Shown one piece after another: positions 8,337 to 17,312 of a stretch of DNA of 64,000 nt. The position numbers and the translations under genes were made by a program. The DNA comes from Lachnospiraceae bacterium (GTDB lineage Bacteria > Bacillota > Clostridia > Lachnospirales > Lachnospiraceae). Position 1 is the stretch's first letter; each line of letters begins with the position of its first letter. The notes below the pieces were generated by a model that was not told the origin of the DNA, made no database searches, and saw only the letters and a program-made list of their open reading frames with translations. The DNA is taken from NCBI GenBank assembly GCA_009911195.1, contig QXWV01000045.1, positions 1 through 64,000 on the forward strand, given 5' to 3'.

Positions 8337-8654
8337 GGGCTTGGAACTCTCCTGTTGTAAGGATGGATATAATGAGGTTGTGTGAAGGGGAAGGGCGGCT
8401 GGTGGTATTCGGGGGATGGTGAAGGAATGCCGGGAGGCCGCAGTGTAAGTTGGGAAACCTACGGTTTCCCAACTCGCGGGCTTCGCCCTGTCAACAGTGG
8501 AAATGGCAAATTCGTCTGCGGGGCAGCCGATTTGCTATTTTCACTGTTGGCACTGCTCATTGCTTTCGCGTATATTATAGCACATTTGTATTATTTTCCA
8601 AGTGATATTTTCTTTGGGGCACTTGATTTGATTTTTGTGGTAAAAAAAGTATAT
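8337..8654. other. Intergenic region with hairpin cluster, no gene
   Basis: 318 bases between the PBP stop and the 105-residue gene. The middle part holds three consecutive hairpins (next entry). Closer to the PBP stop, CAAGTG and CACTTG flank an A/T-rich loop. No convincing coding sequence is visible. Confidence 0.6.
8448..8549. repeat. Three tandem hairpins
   Basis: Hairpin 1: AGTTGGGAAACC-TAC-GGTTTCCCAACT (8448-8474), perfect 12 bp. Hairpin 2: GGGC-TTC-GCCC (about 8478-8488). Hairpin 3: 20-nt arms at 8492-8511 and 8530-8549 that match at 18 of 20, with G-U-compatible changes. None has a classical T-run. They resemble the modular hairpin blocks near 14.0 and 24.9 kb in style but not in sequence. 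Confidence 0.6.
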
Positions 8655-10091
8655 TTATTGTGCTTCAAAGTAGGCATCGAAAATTCTTCTGGCAATGGGT
8701 ACGGCAAAGTCTCCGCCGGAGCCGGCCCCTTCTATTATAATGGTGACGCTGATTTGTGGGTTGTCTGCCGGGGCAAAGCCGGTAAACCAGGCGTGGGAGT
8801 CTTCTTTTATGCTGTTGTATTCCGCAGAGCCGGTTTTTCCCGCCGCTGTATAGGATAGCCCTTTAAGCTTGCTGGCCGTTCCTTCTTCTACAACCCCCCG
8901 CATTAATTCTTTCAGGGCTTCGGCTTCCTGCTGGGATATCAGCTTTTTATAAGAAGAAGGGGCAAATTGCTTTATTACAGTTCCTGTGTTATTTTCCACA
9001 CGGTCTACCATATAAGGTTCCATCAGCGTCCCTTCGTTGGCAATGGCATTGGTAATCATATTCAGGTGTATCGGTGTCATCCCTGTAGTTCCCTGTCCGA
9101 TAGCAACTTGCATCATATCCCCATTGGTAGAATCTTTGTTTACATCTACATGGCTGTTATTATGGAGGATTTCCAGCGGAAGTTCCCCATTGAACAACAA
9201 TTCTTCCAATGTATCTGCAAACCGGTTCTTATCTAGCTGTACCCCTATATTGGCAAAGGAGGCATTGCAGGATTTGGCAAATGCCCTGGAAAAGCTTACA
9301 CCGCCATGGCTTTGCCCATGGTAGCAGTTAATTCTGTCCGCCCCTGACGAAAAGCTTCCCCCACATTGAAATTGATAATTCTGATAAGTATCCGGGTTCT
9401 CCTTCATATACTCCAACGCTGTGAGGATTTTGAAGGTGGAGCCAGGCGGATATAGCCCTTGAGTGGCCCGGTTTAACAGTATGCCGCTTTCGGTATCTTT
9501 TACCAGGCTATCCCATAGCTGTTCAATTTGATTAGGGTCATAATCGGGTTTGGAAACCATGGCCAGGATTTTGCCCGTAGATGGCTCAGAAACAATAATT
9601 GCCCCCCGGTAGATGCCCATAGCGTGATTCGCCACCTCCTGTAGATTTACATCCAGAGTGGTATAAACGCTGTCTCCCGGATATTTTACCCCTTCCACAT
9701 CGTTTGCCACTTTTTCCGATAACGGGGCATTGGAGTGAATTAAATAATAATTTCCAAGCGCTTCTACCCCGGCTCTGCCATGAGTGGCATACCCTACCGC
9801 ATGGGCGAACAAGTTCCCGTAGGGATAGCTGCGTTCCTCTTCCCCGCTTTCATCCACTATGGTCTGGGCAAGAATTTCCCCATTATTAGCATATATTTTC
9901 CCCCTTACGTTTTTGGCCGTAAGCATCTGCTGCCTTCCGTTATAGCTGTTATTAATCAATTCCTGCTGATGGGTTACGGAATAATGGCAGATATAAGCCA
10001 TCATCCCAAGAAAAACGGCCACAAACAGATAAGTCACCGATAAAATAGCCATATTCATTTGTTTCTTTTTCTGCTGTTTCTTTTTCTTCAC
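8655..10091 (-). CDS. Class B penicillin-binding protein (PbpA/FtsI type)
   Basis: 478 residues. It is a peptidoglycan D,D-transpeptidase anchored by one N-terminal helix (about 13-36) after a very basic cytoplasmic tail. Active-site motifs are visible: S218-T-F-K221 (in PPGSTFK), S274-C-N276 and K419-T-G. It lacks the long N-terminal pedestal and PASTA domains, matching the short PbpA-like class found beside an FtsW/RodA gene. It begins 3 bases after the FtsW/RodA stop, with GTG as start, so the polymerase-transpeptidase pair is translationally coupled. It could act in elongation, division or sporulation; the sequence alone does not decide. Confidence 0.93.
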   Translation of the reverse strand: MKKKKQQKKKQMNMAILSVTYLFVAVFLGMMAYICHYSVTHQQELINNSYNGRQQMLTAKNVRGKIYANNGEILAQTIVDESGEEERSYPYGNLFAHAVGYATHGRAGVEALGNYYLIHSNAPLSEKVANDVEGVKYPGDSVYTTLDVNLQEVANHAMGIYRGAIIVSEPSTGKILAMVSKPDYDPNQIEQLWDSLVKDTESGILLNRATQGLYPPGSTFKILTALEYMKENPDTYQNYQFQCGGSFSSGADRINCYHGQSHGGVSFSRAFAKSCNASFANIGVQLDKNRFADTLEELLFNGELPLEILHNNSHVDVNKDSTNGDMMQVAIGQGTTGMTPIHLNMITNAIANEGTLMEPYMVDRVENNTGTVIKQFAPSSYKKLISQQEAEALKELMRGVVEEGTASKLKGLSYTAAGKTGSAEYNSIKEDSHAWFTGFAPADNPQISVTIIIEGAGSGGDFAVPIARRIFDAYFEAQ

Positions 10092-10094
10092 TTT

Positions 10095-11543
10095 CTAATT
10101 TATAACCTCGTCTGCTTCTTCATTTTTCCGGTTTGACTGGCTTCTATTGCGTTTCCGCTTTCCTTTTTTGCCGGTTAGGGCATCTTCCGCCCCTATCCTT
10201 TTGCTGCCCTTCTGTTTCCTTGGGGGCACTAATTCTTCCTGCTCTTCTTCCTCTTTTACTATGCACAGCCCTTCGATAATAGCGAACATAATCAAAGTAG
10301 TCAAAACAGAACTGCCTCCATAGCTGATTAGGGGCAAGGTCACACCTGTTAAGGGGATGAATTTACTGCCCCCACCGATGGTTAAAAACACTTGGAAAAT
10401 ATAGGTGACGCCTAATCCAAAGGCTATCAGCCTGTAAAAACGGTCATGTAGCCTCATGGAAATATCCATAAACATAACAAAGCAACTGATGCACACCAAT
10501 ATCATGCACATAGCGAACAAAATCCCCAGTTCTTCTGCAACCGCAGAGAAAATGAAATCCGCCTCCACAAAAGGTATGGATTCCGGTGTTCCCTCAAACA
10601 GCCCCATGCCAAACCATCCGCCGCTGCCGATGGCAAACAGCGATTGTGTAATTTGATACCCCGCCGAATCAATTTCACTCCATGGGTCCTTCCATGCCTG
10701 TACCCGCACTTGTACATGGCTAAATGCCTGATAGGCTATCACCGCGGCGCCGCTCCCCCCTGCCGCACCAGCCAGCAGGTAAAGGGGATTTTTCGTTGCC
10801 ACAAATACCATCAGCACATATACAACGAAAAAAATCAACGCACTTCCCAAGTCTTTGGACACCACGAGAATAATTACATGTACTCCGGCAATCACTGCTG
10901 TGGTAAACACCTCTAAGAAACTGGTAGATTCATGCAAAGCGCTGGCTACAAAAAAAACAAAAATTATTTTTACAAATTCTGATGGCTGGAAGGTGACCCC
11001 TCCTATGGAATAGGAAATCTTAGAGCCGTAAGTATAGGCTCCTAAGATAAGGACTACCGCCAATGCGCCGATGCCTGCCAAAGCATAGACCCATTTCAGC
11101 CTTTTCAGGAATTTTAACTTATGGATAAAGAAAGGAATCACCATAGCTACTGCGATGGAAACAGCCACTATCACGAACTGCTTTACCGCTTTCTCATAAG
11201 AAAGTCTGGTCAAAATCACAAATCCTATGCTCAGGAGCATACACATGTTATTAATAATCAGCCGGTTTGCTTCCGGATATACCATATGAAACAGCACCGC
11301 TGTGGCAAACAGTACAATCTGTTGGAAGACATAAAAAAACAGATAGCTAATATCCCCTGTTTCAAAACAAATAGCCATAAAGCAGGAGAAATGAACCGCA
11401 AGCATCAGCAGATTTTGCCGTGTATAAATCCCTCCCCTACGCTCTTCCTCCCGAAAACGGAACACCGCAAAGGATTCATACGCATATAATGCCATCAGTA
11501 AAGTAATGACATATTTGGATATCTCCGTAATATATAATTCCAT
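10095..11543 (-). CDS. FtsW/RodA/SpoVE family SEDS glycosyltransferase
   Basis: 482 residues with about ten membrane segments, then a basic cytoplasmic tail of about 55 residues (KKGKRKRNRSQ). SEDS proteins polymerise lipid II into glycan strands with a partner class B PBP, which follows directly. Hallmarks are FQPSEFVKIIFVFF, DLGSALIFF, DSAGYQITQSLFAIGSGG (split by the family) and GVTLPLISYGGSS near the C-terminus. SD is GGGGAG. It starts 3 bases after the U32 peptidase stop, an uncommon neighbour. Confidence 0.94.
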   Translation of the reverse strand: MELYITEISKYVITLLMALYAYESFAVFRFREEERRGGIYTRQNLLMLAVHFSCFMAICFETGDISYLFFYVFQQIVLFATAVLFHMVYPEANRLIINNMCMLLSIGFVILTRLSYEKAVKQFVIVAVSIAVAMVIPFFIHKLKFLKRLKWVYALAGIGALAVVLILGAYTYGSKISYSIGGVTFQPSEFVKIIFVFFVASALHESTSFLEVFTTAVIAGVHVIILVVSKDLGSALIFFVVYVLMVFVATKNPLYLLAGAAGGSGAAVIAYQAFSHVQVRVQAWKDPWSEIDSAGYQITQSLFAIGSGGWFGMGLFEGTPESIPFVEADFIFSAVAEELGILFAMCMILVCISCFVMFMDISMRLHDRFYRLIAFGLGVTYIFQVFLTIGGGSKFIPLTGVTLPLISYGGSSVLTTLIMFAIIEGLCIVKEEEEQEELVPPRKQKGSKRIGAEDALTGKKGKRKRNRSQSNRKNEEADEVIN

Positions 11544-11546
11544 TTA

Positions 11547-13862
11547 TTATTCTACTCCCCGTTTCCAGTGGCCGTTTGTATATTCTTTGTATGGGGGGAT
11601 TGCCGATGCCTTATTTGGCTCTTTCAGCAGCCCCTGCCAAAATGCAATGGTCTTTTCCGTCTCTTTCCCGTTTTCCACCGTGAAGTCCAGCCGCAGTGCA
11701 GATACCCCCATCTGCATCACAGCATCCATATGCTGATGTAAGGATAATGGCAAAGAGTTATAAATTACATTATAACAATGCCTGCAGTTAAGCCATACAG
11801 GAAAATTTTTTCCATAACGGTCGGTCAGGGTCTTAAACTGCCCTTCCGTTTTCGACTCCATTTCTGCGCAGCTTTTTGCGCTTGTCAAGTTTGTGTCTGT
11901 GCAGGCACAAACTTGGGATTGAAAATTTTTAATTTTCAATCTTTCCCCTTGCTTATTTTCTGTTCCTGACTTTTCCCCCTGAAATGCTTCCATATAGCAT
12001 TGGCATGCGGTTTTAGCCACACAGTTGGAGGAAACCATCATAGGGATTCGGCCATATACTATCATAGACAGCCCTTGTTCCCCTGCTGCAAGTTCACCTA
12101 TTTCGTGCCCATTTAGTTCATATGGCAAATAGGATTCCTCGCATATCTCCTTTAAGGTGTTCTTCGCCTCTTTATTCCAAATATAAAGCCCGGCATCGGA
12201 AACTATATGCCCCTCCATAAACTGTAATTCTTCCAGATTGCGCACTAACCCGCCGGAAATAGCTGGGTTTTGAAGCATTGTTTTTATTTTGTCCAGATAG
12301 ATGCTATCTTTGCCCCTGATAATATACGGCATGGCCAGATAGCATTCCGTTTGCCCATCATGCCCAAAAAAATCTTCCAGCCACTTCCCGTCCATACATA
12401 TATCGGCATTTACATAAATTCGCTCCACCCCGCATTTTAATGCTGCGTTATATTGTTCCCTAGTCAGTGCCAATACATGAAGTTTTGGAATCTCTGCCGC
12501 TTTTTTCTGATGTTTTGGAGTTATAAGTTCCCTTACCCTATCATCCCTGGTTTTGTATCCCATTCCCAAAGGGGCAAAACCATTTTTTTTGATAATTTCC
12601 CCTTCCAGCATATCAAAGGCTTTCCGGCGCAAATCATTCAGCGATTTTACCGGAAGAAAAGCATCTTCCGATAACTGGAGCGCAAGCTCCTCTATATAAA
12701 AAGGGGTGTTTCCGGTTTTATAAAACTGCTTTTTCACACTCTCTTCGGTTAAGGGCTGTTTTTTCGCTTCCTGCACCACTCCGCCATCTGCCTCTACACA
12801 TACCCCCTCCCTGGACAGGCAAAAAACCGCCTTTTCCCCTGTCAATATCCTGGCTTCCCCGGTTACTGGCAGACGGAAATCTTTCCGGAAAAAGGATTCC
12901 CTGATTTCTTCTTCAAGATGTTTATCCCTTCCGTTGTACCCGGGGTTTTCCAGCGTTATCATTTCTTTCCCATTATGCCTCTTATAATATCCTTGGCTAA
13001 TCCCGCTCCGGATATACAATGCCTTCAGCTTTCCCATATCCTCACTGTCCACATGATAATCCTGAGGGCTTTCCAAATATCTGTCGATATATTTCCGGTA
13101 AATTCCCGTTACCCCGGCAGCGTATTCCGGGTTTTTCATTCTTCCTTCTATTTTAAAGGAATCTATCCCCGCATCTATCAGCTCCCCTAAAAGTTCAACC
13201 GTACACATATCCTTTAAGCTCAAAGGATATTGCTTTTCCCCCAATCCATTTGTCCAATAAGGCAGGCGGCAGGGCTGGGCGCACCTTCCCCTATTGCCGC
13301 TCCTTCCCCCTAGAATGCTGCTAAAGAGGCACTGGCCGGAATAGCAATAGCAAATTGCCCCATGTATGAAGGTTTCCACCTCTATCTCTACATTTTTCTT
13401 TATTTCTTTTATTTCCTGTAAAGAAAGTTCCCTTGCGGGCACAAGCCTTACTGCCCCTAATTTTTTCAGATAAGCCGCCCCCAAAGGCCCTGTGGCCGTC
13501 ATTTGGGTACTGGCATGTCTTTTTAAATCAGGAAACCACCTTCCTACTGCCCGAAACACACCTAAATCCTGAATAATCACCCCGTCCAGCCCGGCTTCAT
13601 AAAAAGGCTGAAGATAAGAATATACTTCAGGAAACTCCCGTTCTTTTACCAGGGTATTTACGGTGAGATAAACTTTTCTGCCATATACATGGGCATAACG
13701 TATGGCATTGCACACTTCCTCCTGTGTAAAATTATCCGCATATGCCCTCGCCCCGAATTTTGCCCCGCCAAGATAAACGGCATCCGCCCCGGCATGCACT
13801 GCCCCTAAAAAACTTTCGTAATTCCCTGCCGGTGCAAGCAATTCCACTTTTTTCTTTTCCAA
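11547..13862 (-). CDS. U32 family peptidase with DUF3656-type C-terminus
   Basis: 771 residues from a TTG start placed 7-9 bases after GGGAGGAGG; the ATG 13 codons upstream has no SD. The N-terminal TIM-barrel U32 domain begins ELLAPAGNYESFLGAVHAG and has the Cys-rich signature HGAICYCYSGQC, GGRSGNRGRC, AQPCR. Relatives (RlhA, TrhP) help in tRNA or rRNA hydroxylation; some are called collagenase-like peptidases. The C-terminal part has a second Cys set (SSNCVAKTACQC and NCRHCYNVIYN). Between these lies a 40-50 residue extra segment containing two palindromes (next entry). First gene of the U32-SEDS-PBP operon. Substrate unknown. Confidence 0.88.
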   Translation of the reverse strand: MEKKKVELLAPAGNYESFLGAVHAGADAVYLGGAKFGARAYADNFTQEEVCNAIRYAHVYGRKVYLTVNTLVKEREFPEVYSYLQPFYEAGLDGVIIQDLGVFRAVGRWFPDLKRHASTQMTATGPLGAAYLKKLGAVRLVPARELSLQEIKEIKKNVEIEVETFIHGAICYCYSGQCLFSSILGGRSGNRGRCAQPCRLPYWTNGLGEKQYPLSLKDMCTVELLGELIDAGIDSFKIEGRMKNPEYAAGVTGIYRKYIDRYLESPQDYHVDSEDMGKLKALYIRSGISQGYYKRHNGKEMITLENPGYNGRDKHLEEEIRESFFRKDFRLPVTGEARILTGEKAVFCLSREGVCVEADGGVVQEAKKQPLTEESVKKQFYKTGNTPFYIEELALQLSEDAFLPVKSLNDLRRKAFDMLEGEIIKKNGFAPLGMGYKTRDDRVRELITPKHQKKAAEIPKLHVLALTREQYNAALKCGVERIYVNADICMDGKWLEDFFGHDGQTECYLAMPYIIRGKDSIYLDKIKTMLQNPAISGGLVRNLEELQFMEGHIVSDAGLYIWNKEAKNTLKEICEESYLPYELNGHEIGELAAGEQGLSMIVYGRIPMMVSSNCVAKTACQCYMEAFQGEKSGTENKQGERLKIKNFQSQVCACTDTNLTSAKSCAEMESKTEGQFKTLTDRYGKNFPVWLNCRHCYNVIYNSLPLSLHQHMDAVMQMGVSALRLDFTVENGKETEKTIAFWQGLLKEPNKASAIPPYKEYTNGHWKRGVE
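11886..11941 (-). repeat. Two adjacent palindromes inside the U32 gene
   Basis: CAAGTTTGTG and CACAAACTTG flank a 10-base loop (11886-11915). Two bases later GATTGAAAATT-TTT-AATTTTCAATC (11917-11941) follows. Both stems are perfect. They sit in frame and encode roughly KIKNFQSQVCACTDTNL, a low-complexity part of the protein between two Cys motifs. An in-frame palindromic insertion is the simplest reading. Confidence 0.7.
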
Positions 13863-14229
13863 CCTTATCCTCCTCCCGGACTGGACGGTTTCTTTATACA
13901 TAGCCCTATATATTCAACAGTCTCTTATTCACATAATTTATAAAAAAGTTATGCGCCTTCCATTGTGCGGAGCACTCCGCAGCCAAGGCTTTTGACACCC
14001 GAATCCTATAAAGTAAAAAAGAGTTGGCCTAGCGGCCAACTCCAAAGAATGCTTCGCATTCTTTCCTGGCGACTTACAACGCTGTGGCGTAATTTCCTAT
14101 TATGTAAAAAAGTGTCTTCGACACTTCATGATATGTCCGTCTGGCGACGGAATTTCCTATAAGGTAAGAAAAGCTGCCTCTCCCATAAGGCAGCCCTATT
14201 TTTATAAGACCGGAAATAAGGCCCCCGCC
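13863..14229. other. Intergenic region between zapA and U32 gene
   Basis: 367 bases without a convincing gene. Most of it is the modular terminator-repeat block described next. The part next to the U32 start is A/T-rich and should hold its promoter, but I cannot assign one securely. Confidence 0.6.
13966..14196 (-). repeat. Modular terminator-hairpin repeat block A
   Basis: Read on minus after zapA: hairpin GCTGCC/GGCAGC with TTTT (zapA terminator); linker ACCTTATAGGAAATT; TCCGTC/GACGGA hairpin; AAGTGTC-GAA-GACACTT with T6; a variant linker; AAGAATGC/GCATTCTT hairpin; GAGTTGGCC/GGCCAACTC with T6 (14021-14038); then a TGCGGAG/CTCCGCA hairpin. The linker and several hairpins recur at 24.8-25.0 kb, and the GAGTTGGCC terminator recurs at 31.6 and 55.2 kb. 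Confidence 0.8.
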
Positions 14230-14667
14230 TTATCCTTCCGCTTTTTCCACTTGCTTTGCTCTGTTTCTATTATCCTTTCGTTCCGTTTCCATGCGGGCTA
14301 TTTTTTTAGCGCCTTCATTTACTTTTGACTGCAGGGATTTGACTGTTTTCTCCGTGCTTTCCAGTTTAATCTGAGATGCAATCAGTTCATGCTTCAAATC
14401 ATACAATTCCTTCTCTTTGCCCTGGATTTCTTCTTCCAGAAGGCTTATCTGCTTTTTCGCCTTAAAATAGTCATCCGCAATATTTAGCTGCAGCAATATC
14501 CCCTGAGTGTCCGGAGCCTGTCGACGGAAGCTGTCAACTTTACTGTATTCCGATATCTTGTTATTGATATAAGTTGCTACCTTCTGCAAATATTCTTCGC
14601 TTTCATAGCCGCTTAATGTAAACATCTTCCCGCCGATAACCACTTCCGTATCTGTCTTTGCTGACAT
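14230..14667 (-). CDS. zapA: Cell division protein ZapA
   Basis: 145 residues. ZapA binds FtsZ and bundles its protofilaments at the division ring. The N-terminal globular part shows VVIGGKMFTLSGYESEEYLQKVATYIN, split by the family signature. The C-terminal half (about 70-145) is a long coiled coil, longer than in enterobacterial ZapA but usual in Firmicutes. It lies 71 bases after ruvB and is followed by a terminator-rich repeat block. Confidence 0.9.
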   Translation of the reverse strand: MSAKTDTEVVIGGKMFTLSGYESEEYLQKVATYINNKISEYSKVDSFRRQAPDTQGILLQLNIADDYFKAKKQISLLEEEIQGKEKELYDLKHELIASQIKLESTEKTVKSLQSKVNEGAKKIARMETERKDNRNRAKQVEKAEG

Positions 14668-14738
14668 GCCCCATCACTTCCTTCCACAAAATATGCTACT
14701 GTTATCCAATTACCGATACAATATTTATTATATAGACA

Positions 14739-15737
14739 TTAAGAGGGAATTTCAAGCCCTAAATGATGATATGCCAAATCCGTGGCAACCCTTCCTTTGG
14801 GAGTACGGTTTAAAAACCCGTTTTTTAACAAAAATGGCTCATAAACATCTTCCAGTGTTCCGGCATCTTCCCCAATAGATGCTGCCAAAGTATCCAGCCC
14901 TACTGGCCCTCCCTTAAATTTATCGATAATCGTTATCAATATATTCCTGTCAATATTATCCAATCCCATGAGGTCTACTTCCATCAAATCTAGCGCTGTA
15001 CGTGCCACTTTTTCCGTAATTACGCCGTCATATTTAATTTGGGCAAAATCCCGTACCCGTTTTAGCATCCGGTTAGCAAGCCTGGGGGTTCCCCTGCTCC
15101 TGCGCGCCAACTCTGCCGCCCCCTTTTCCTCGATTTCCACATTCAGTATTTTGGCGGAATGGAGAATAATCAGCGTCAGTTCTTCTGGAGAATAAAATTC
15201 CAGCCTGTGTATCACCCCAAACCTATCCCTTAAAGGGGCTGTCAAAAGCCCTGCCCTGGTGGTTGCCCCCACCAAAGTAAATTTGGGCAAATCCAGGCGG
15301 ATGGAACGAGCGGAAGCGCCTTTTCCAATCATAATATCAATGCAGTAATCTTCCATCGCCGGATAAAGGACCTCTTCCACCTGGCGGTTCAGACGGTGGA
15401 TTTCATCCACAAACAGCAAATCGCCTTCCTGCAGATTATTTAAAATCGCCGCGATTTCCCCCGGCTTTTCAATGGCAGGCCCACTGGTCACTTTCATATT
15501 TACACCCATTTCCGCCGCAATAATCCCGGCCAGGGTCGTTTTTCCCAACCCTGGGGGGCCATAAAAAAGCACATGGTCCAAAGCATCCTTCCGAAGCTTT
15601 GCCGCATCAATATACACCTTTAAGTTCTCCTTTACCTTTGTCTGTCCGATATAATCCTTTAAGCATTTCGGGCGCAGGGAACCTTCGATTTTTACATCTT
15701 CTTCCGTAAATCCCGTCTCAATTATTCTCTTTGCCAT
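14739..15737 (-). CDS. ruvB: Holliday junction branch migration helicase RuvB
   Basis: 332 residues, complete. RuvB is the hexameric AAA+ motor that, with RuvA, drives branch migration of Holliday junctions. Visible features are [13 protein letters not shown], Walker [12 protein letters not shown], Walker [12 protein letters not shown], sensor 1 GATTRAG and the C-terminal winged helix ([16 protein letters not shown]). ATG start with AAAGGC a little far upstream. It follows ruvA by 40 bases. Confidence 0.98.
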   Translation of the reverse strand: MAKRIIETGFTEEDVKIEGSLRPKCLKDYIGQTKVKENLKVYIDAAKLRKDALDHVLFYGPPGLGKTTLAGIIAAEMGVNMKVTSGPAIEKPGEIAAILNNLQEGDLLFVDEIHRLNRQVEEVLYPAMEDYCIDIMIGKGASARSIRLDLPKFTLVGATTRAGLLTAPLRDRFGVIHRLEFYSPEELTLIILHSAKILNVEIEEKGAAELARRSRGTPRLANRMLKRVRDFAQIKYDGVITEKVARTALDLMEVDLMGLDNIDRNILITIIDKFKGGPVGLDTLAASIGEDAGTLEDVYEPFLLKNGFLNRTPKGRVATDLAYHHLGLEIPS

Positions 15738-15777
15738 AGTATGACCATGCCTTTCTCAAATATAGCAAGCAACTTTG

Positions 15778-16404
15778 CTATCCATTCATTTTCTTCAAAG
15801 CAAGCTTAAGGACATCTTCCGTATCCATGCCATCGGTTATTTCCACTTTCTTCACTGCCTTTAATGCCTCCGAAGGGGAATAGCCAAGGGCTGACAATGC
15901 TTCTACCGCTTCGTTTCGGGCTTTTGCTGCTTTTTGGCTTCCGGATGCGCCGCCCAGGTCTTGTTTTGCCCCACCTGCAAAGCTTTTTTCCAAGGATTCT
16001 TCTAAAGATACTTTATCCCTTAAGTCGAGAATTACCCGCTCCGCTGTTTTTGTTCCGATGCCAGGTGCTTTGGCAATAGCTTTGGCATCCCCGGATAATA
16101 TGGCAAAGCGCAAGTCATCCGCACTCATCACTGATAGTATGGCCAGCCCGCCTTTGGGGCCGATTCCGTTTACCGTAATCAGCCGCCGGAAAATATCCAA
16201 ATCGTCTTTTGTAAGAAACCCATAAAGCCAAAAGGCATCTTCCCGCACATAGGTATAAGTATGAATTTTCACTTCTTCCCCTATGCCAGGCAGCCTCCCT
16301 GCCGTTCCAGTGGATATTCTGATGTTGTATCCGATTTGGTTTGACTCCAGTATCAAATTATCTTCTGAAATATCGATGATTTTCCCTTTTATATATGCAA
16401 TCAT
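15778..16404 (-). CDS. ruvA: Holliday junction DNA helicase subunit RuvA
   Basis: 208 residues. RuvA tetramers bind the four-way junction and load RuvB. The N-terminal OB domain begins MIAYIKGKIIDI. Two helix-hairpin-helix motifs are seen (LITVNGIGPKGGLAIL and IAKAPGIGTKTAERVILDL). A flexible Gly/Ala-rich linker leads to the C-terminal RuvB-binding domain (VEALSALGYSPSEALKAV). SD GAAAGGAG. Operon with ruvB. Confidence 0.98.
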   Translation of the reverse strand: MIAYIKGKIIDISEDNLILESNQIGYNIRISTGTAGRLPGIGEEVKIHTYTYVREDAFWLYGFLTKDDLDIFRRLITVNGIGPKGGLAILSVMSADDLRFAILSGDAKAIAKAPGIGTKTAERVILDLRDKVSLEESLEKSFAGGAKQDLGGASGSQKAAKARNEAVEALSALGYSPSEALKAVKKVEITDGMDTEDVLKLALKKMNG

Positions 16405-16437
16405 GGTGATGGATTACTCCTTTCAAAATAAGTATGG

Positions 16438-16926
16438 CTATTGGGCGAATGTTATGATTTTCAGCACTTCTTTTGCCGCCAGCCCTATAAGCAGGCCAGT
16501 GATGAGACCAGCCACTAAAAGCATAGGTAAATAAAACACCACTCCTGCGGTTTTTGTTACGAAGTATGCAACCAATATCTGGCCTATGTTGTGGGAAACG
16601 GCGCCTGCCATGCTGATGCCCATGATGCTGAAGCTGCCAAGCTTTTTTAGGGCACACATTATGGTAAAGCTGGCGGCGGCCCCTGCCAGGCTATAGGTAA
16701 TAGTGAATAGGTTTCCAAATAGAAATCCAGCGAGCAAAACCCGCATTATGTTCAAACAAAGGGCTTCTTTCCATCCATAGCGGTACAGGGCGAACAGTAC
16801 AGCCAGATTCGCCAGGCCCAGCTTTACCCCGGGGATTCCAAAATAGAAAGGAATCAGGGATTCCACGTAGGATAAAATAAGGGCGGCTGCAAGAAATAGC
16901 CCCATATATGCTGTTTTCTTCATCAT
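16438..16926 (-). CDS. Gx transporter family membrane protein
   Basis: 162 residues, about five membrane helices. It matches the Gx transporter family, once annotated as heptaprenyl diphosphate synthase component I, with the typical ESLIPFYFGIPGVKLGLANL at the N-terminus, split by the family signature. Related to ECF-type substrate-binding subunits; substrate not established. It overlaps the NusG-II protein gene by 4 bases (ATGA), so the pair is coupled. The same pairing is common in Clostridia. Confidence 0.85.
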   Translation of the reverse strand: MMKKTAYMGLFLAAALILSYVESLIPFYFGIPGVKLGLANLAVLFALYRYGWKEALCLNIMRVLLAGFLFGNLFTITYSLAGAAASFTIMCALKKLGSFSIMGISMAGAVSHNIGQILVAYFVTKTAGVVFYLPMLLVAGLITGLLIGLAAKEVLKIITFAQ

Positions 16927-17303
16927 CGCAATATTACATCCACTTCTTCCTCTTTTCCCCCTTCAATCCGGATAACCAGCTTGTGGGGAAGGCAAATAAT
17001 ACTTTCCCCGTTTCTGGTGATGGGTTTATGTTTGACGCAGAGCTTGTCCGGACAGTCCGCTTCTTCCATAAAAGCCTGTCTATCCTGTATCGTCAATACA
17101 TTTCTTTTTCCCTGCCCATCCGTAAAAGTGAGTTGTTTTTTAACGTTGAGAGGATAATTTCCTATGATTTCACCTTCCCGTTCCACGATTACCCTGGCAT
17201 TTTCAGTGATTTTTCCATAGTTATAGCGCTGCCAGCCGAAAAAGAGCAGCGCTGCGGCCAGTATTGCCAGTACCAGGCAGATATCGTTCTTTCTTATTTT
17301 CAA
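16923..17303 (-). CDS. NusG domain II-containing protein
   Basis: 126 residues: an N-terminal membrane anchor (about 8-24), then an extracytoplasmic NusG-II-like beta domain with the Cys pair in EEADCPDKLCVKHKPI and a third Cys in SIICLPHKLVIRI. The DCPDxxC motif is the family hallmark. Function is not well defined. It sits directly upstream of, and overlaps, the Gx transporter gene, which suggests joint action at the membrane. Confidence 0.88.
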   Translation of the reverse strand: MKIRKNDICLVLAILAAALLFFGWQRYNYGKITENARVIVEREGEIIGNYPLNVKKQLTFTDGQGKRNVLTIQDRQAFMEEADCPDKLCVKHKPITRNGESIICLPHKLVIRIEGGKEEEVDVILR

Positions 17304-17312
17304 TGCTAAAAC

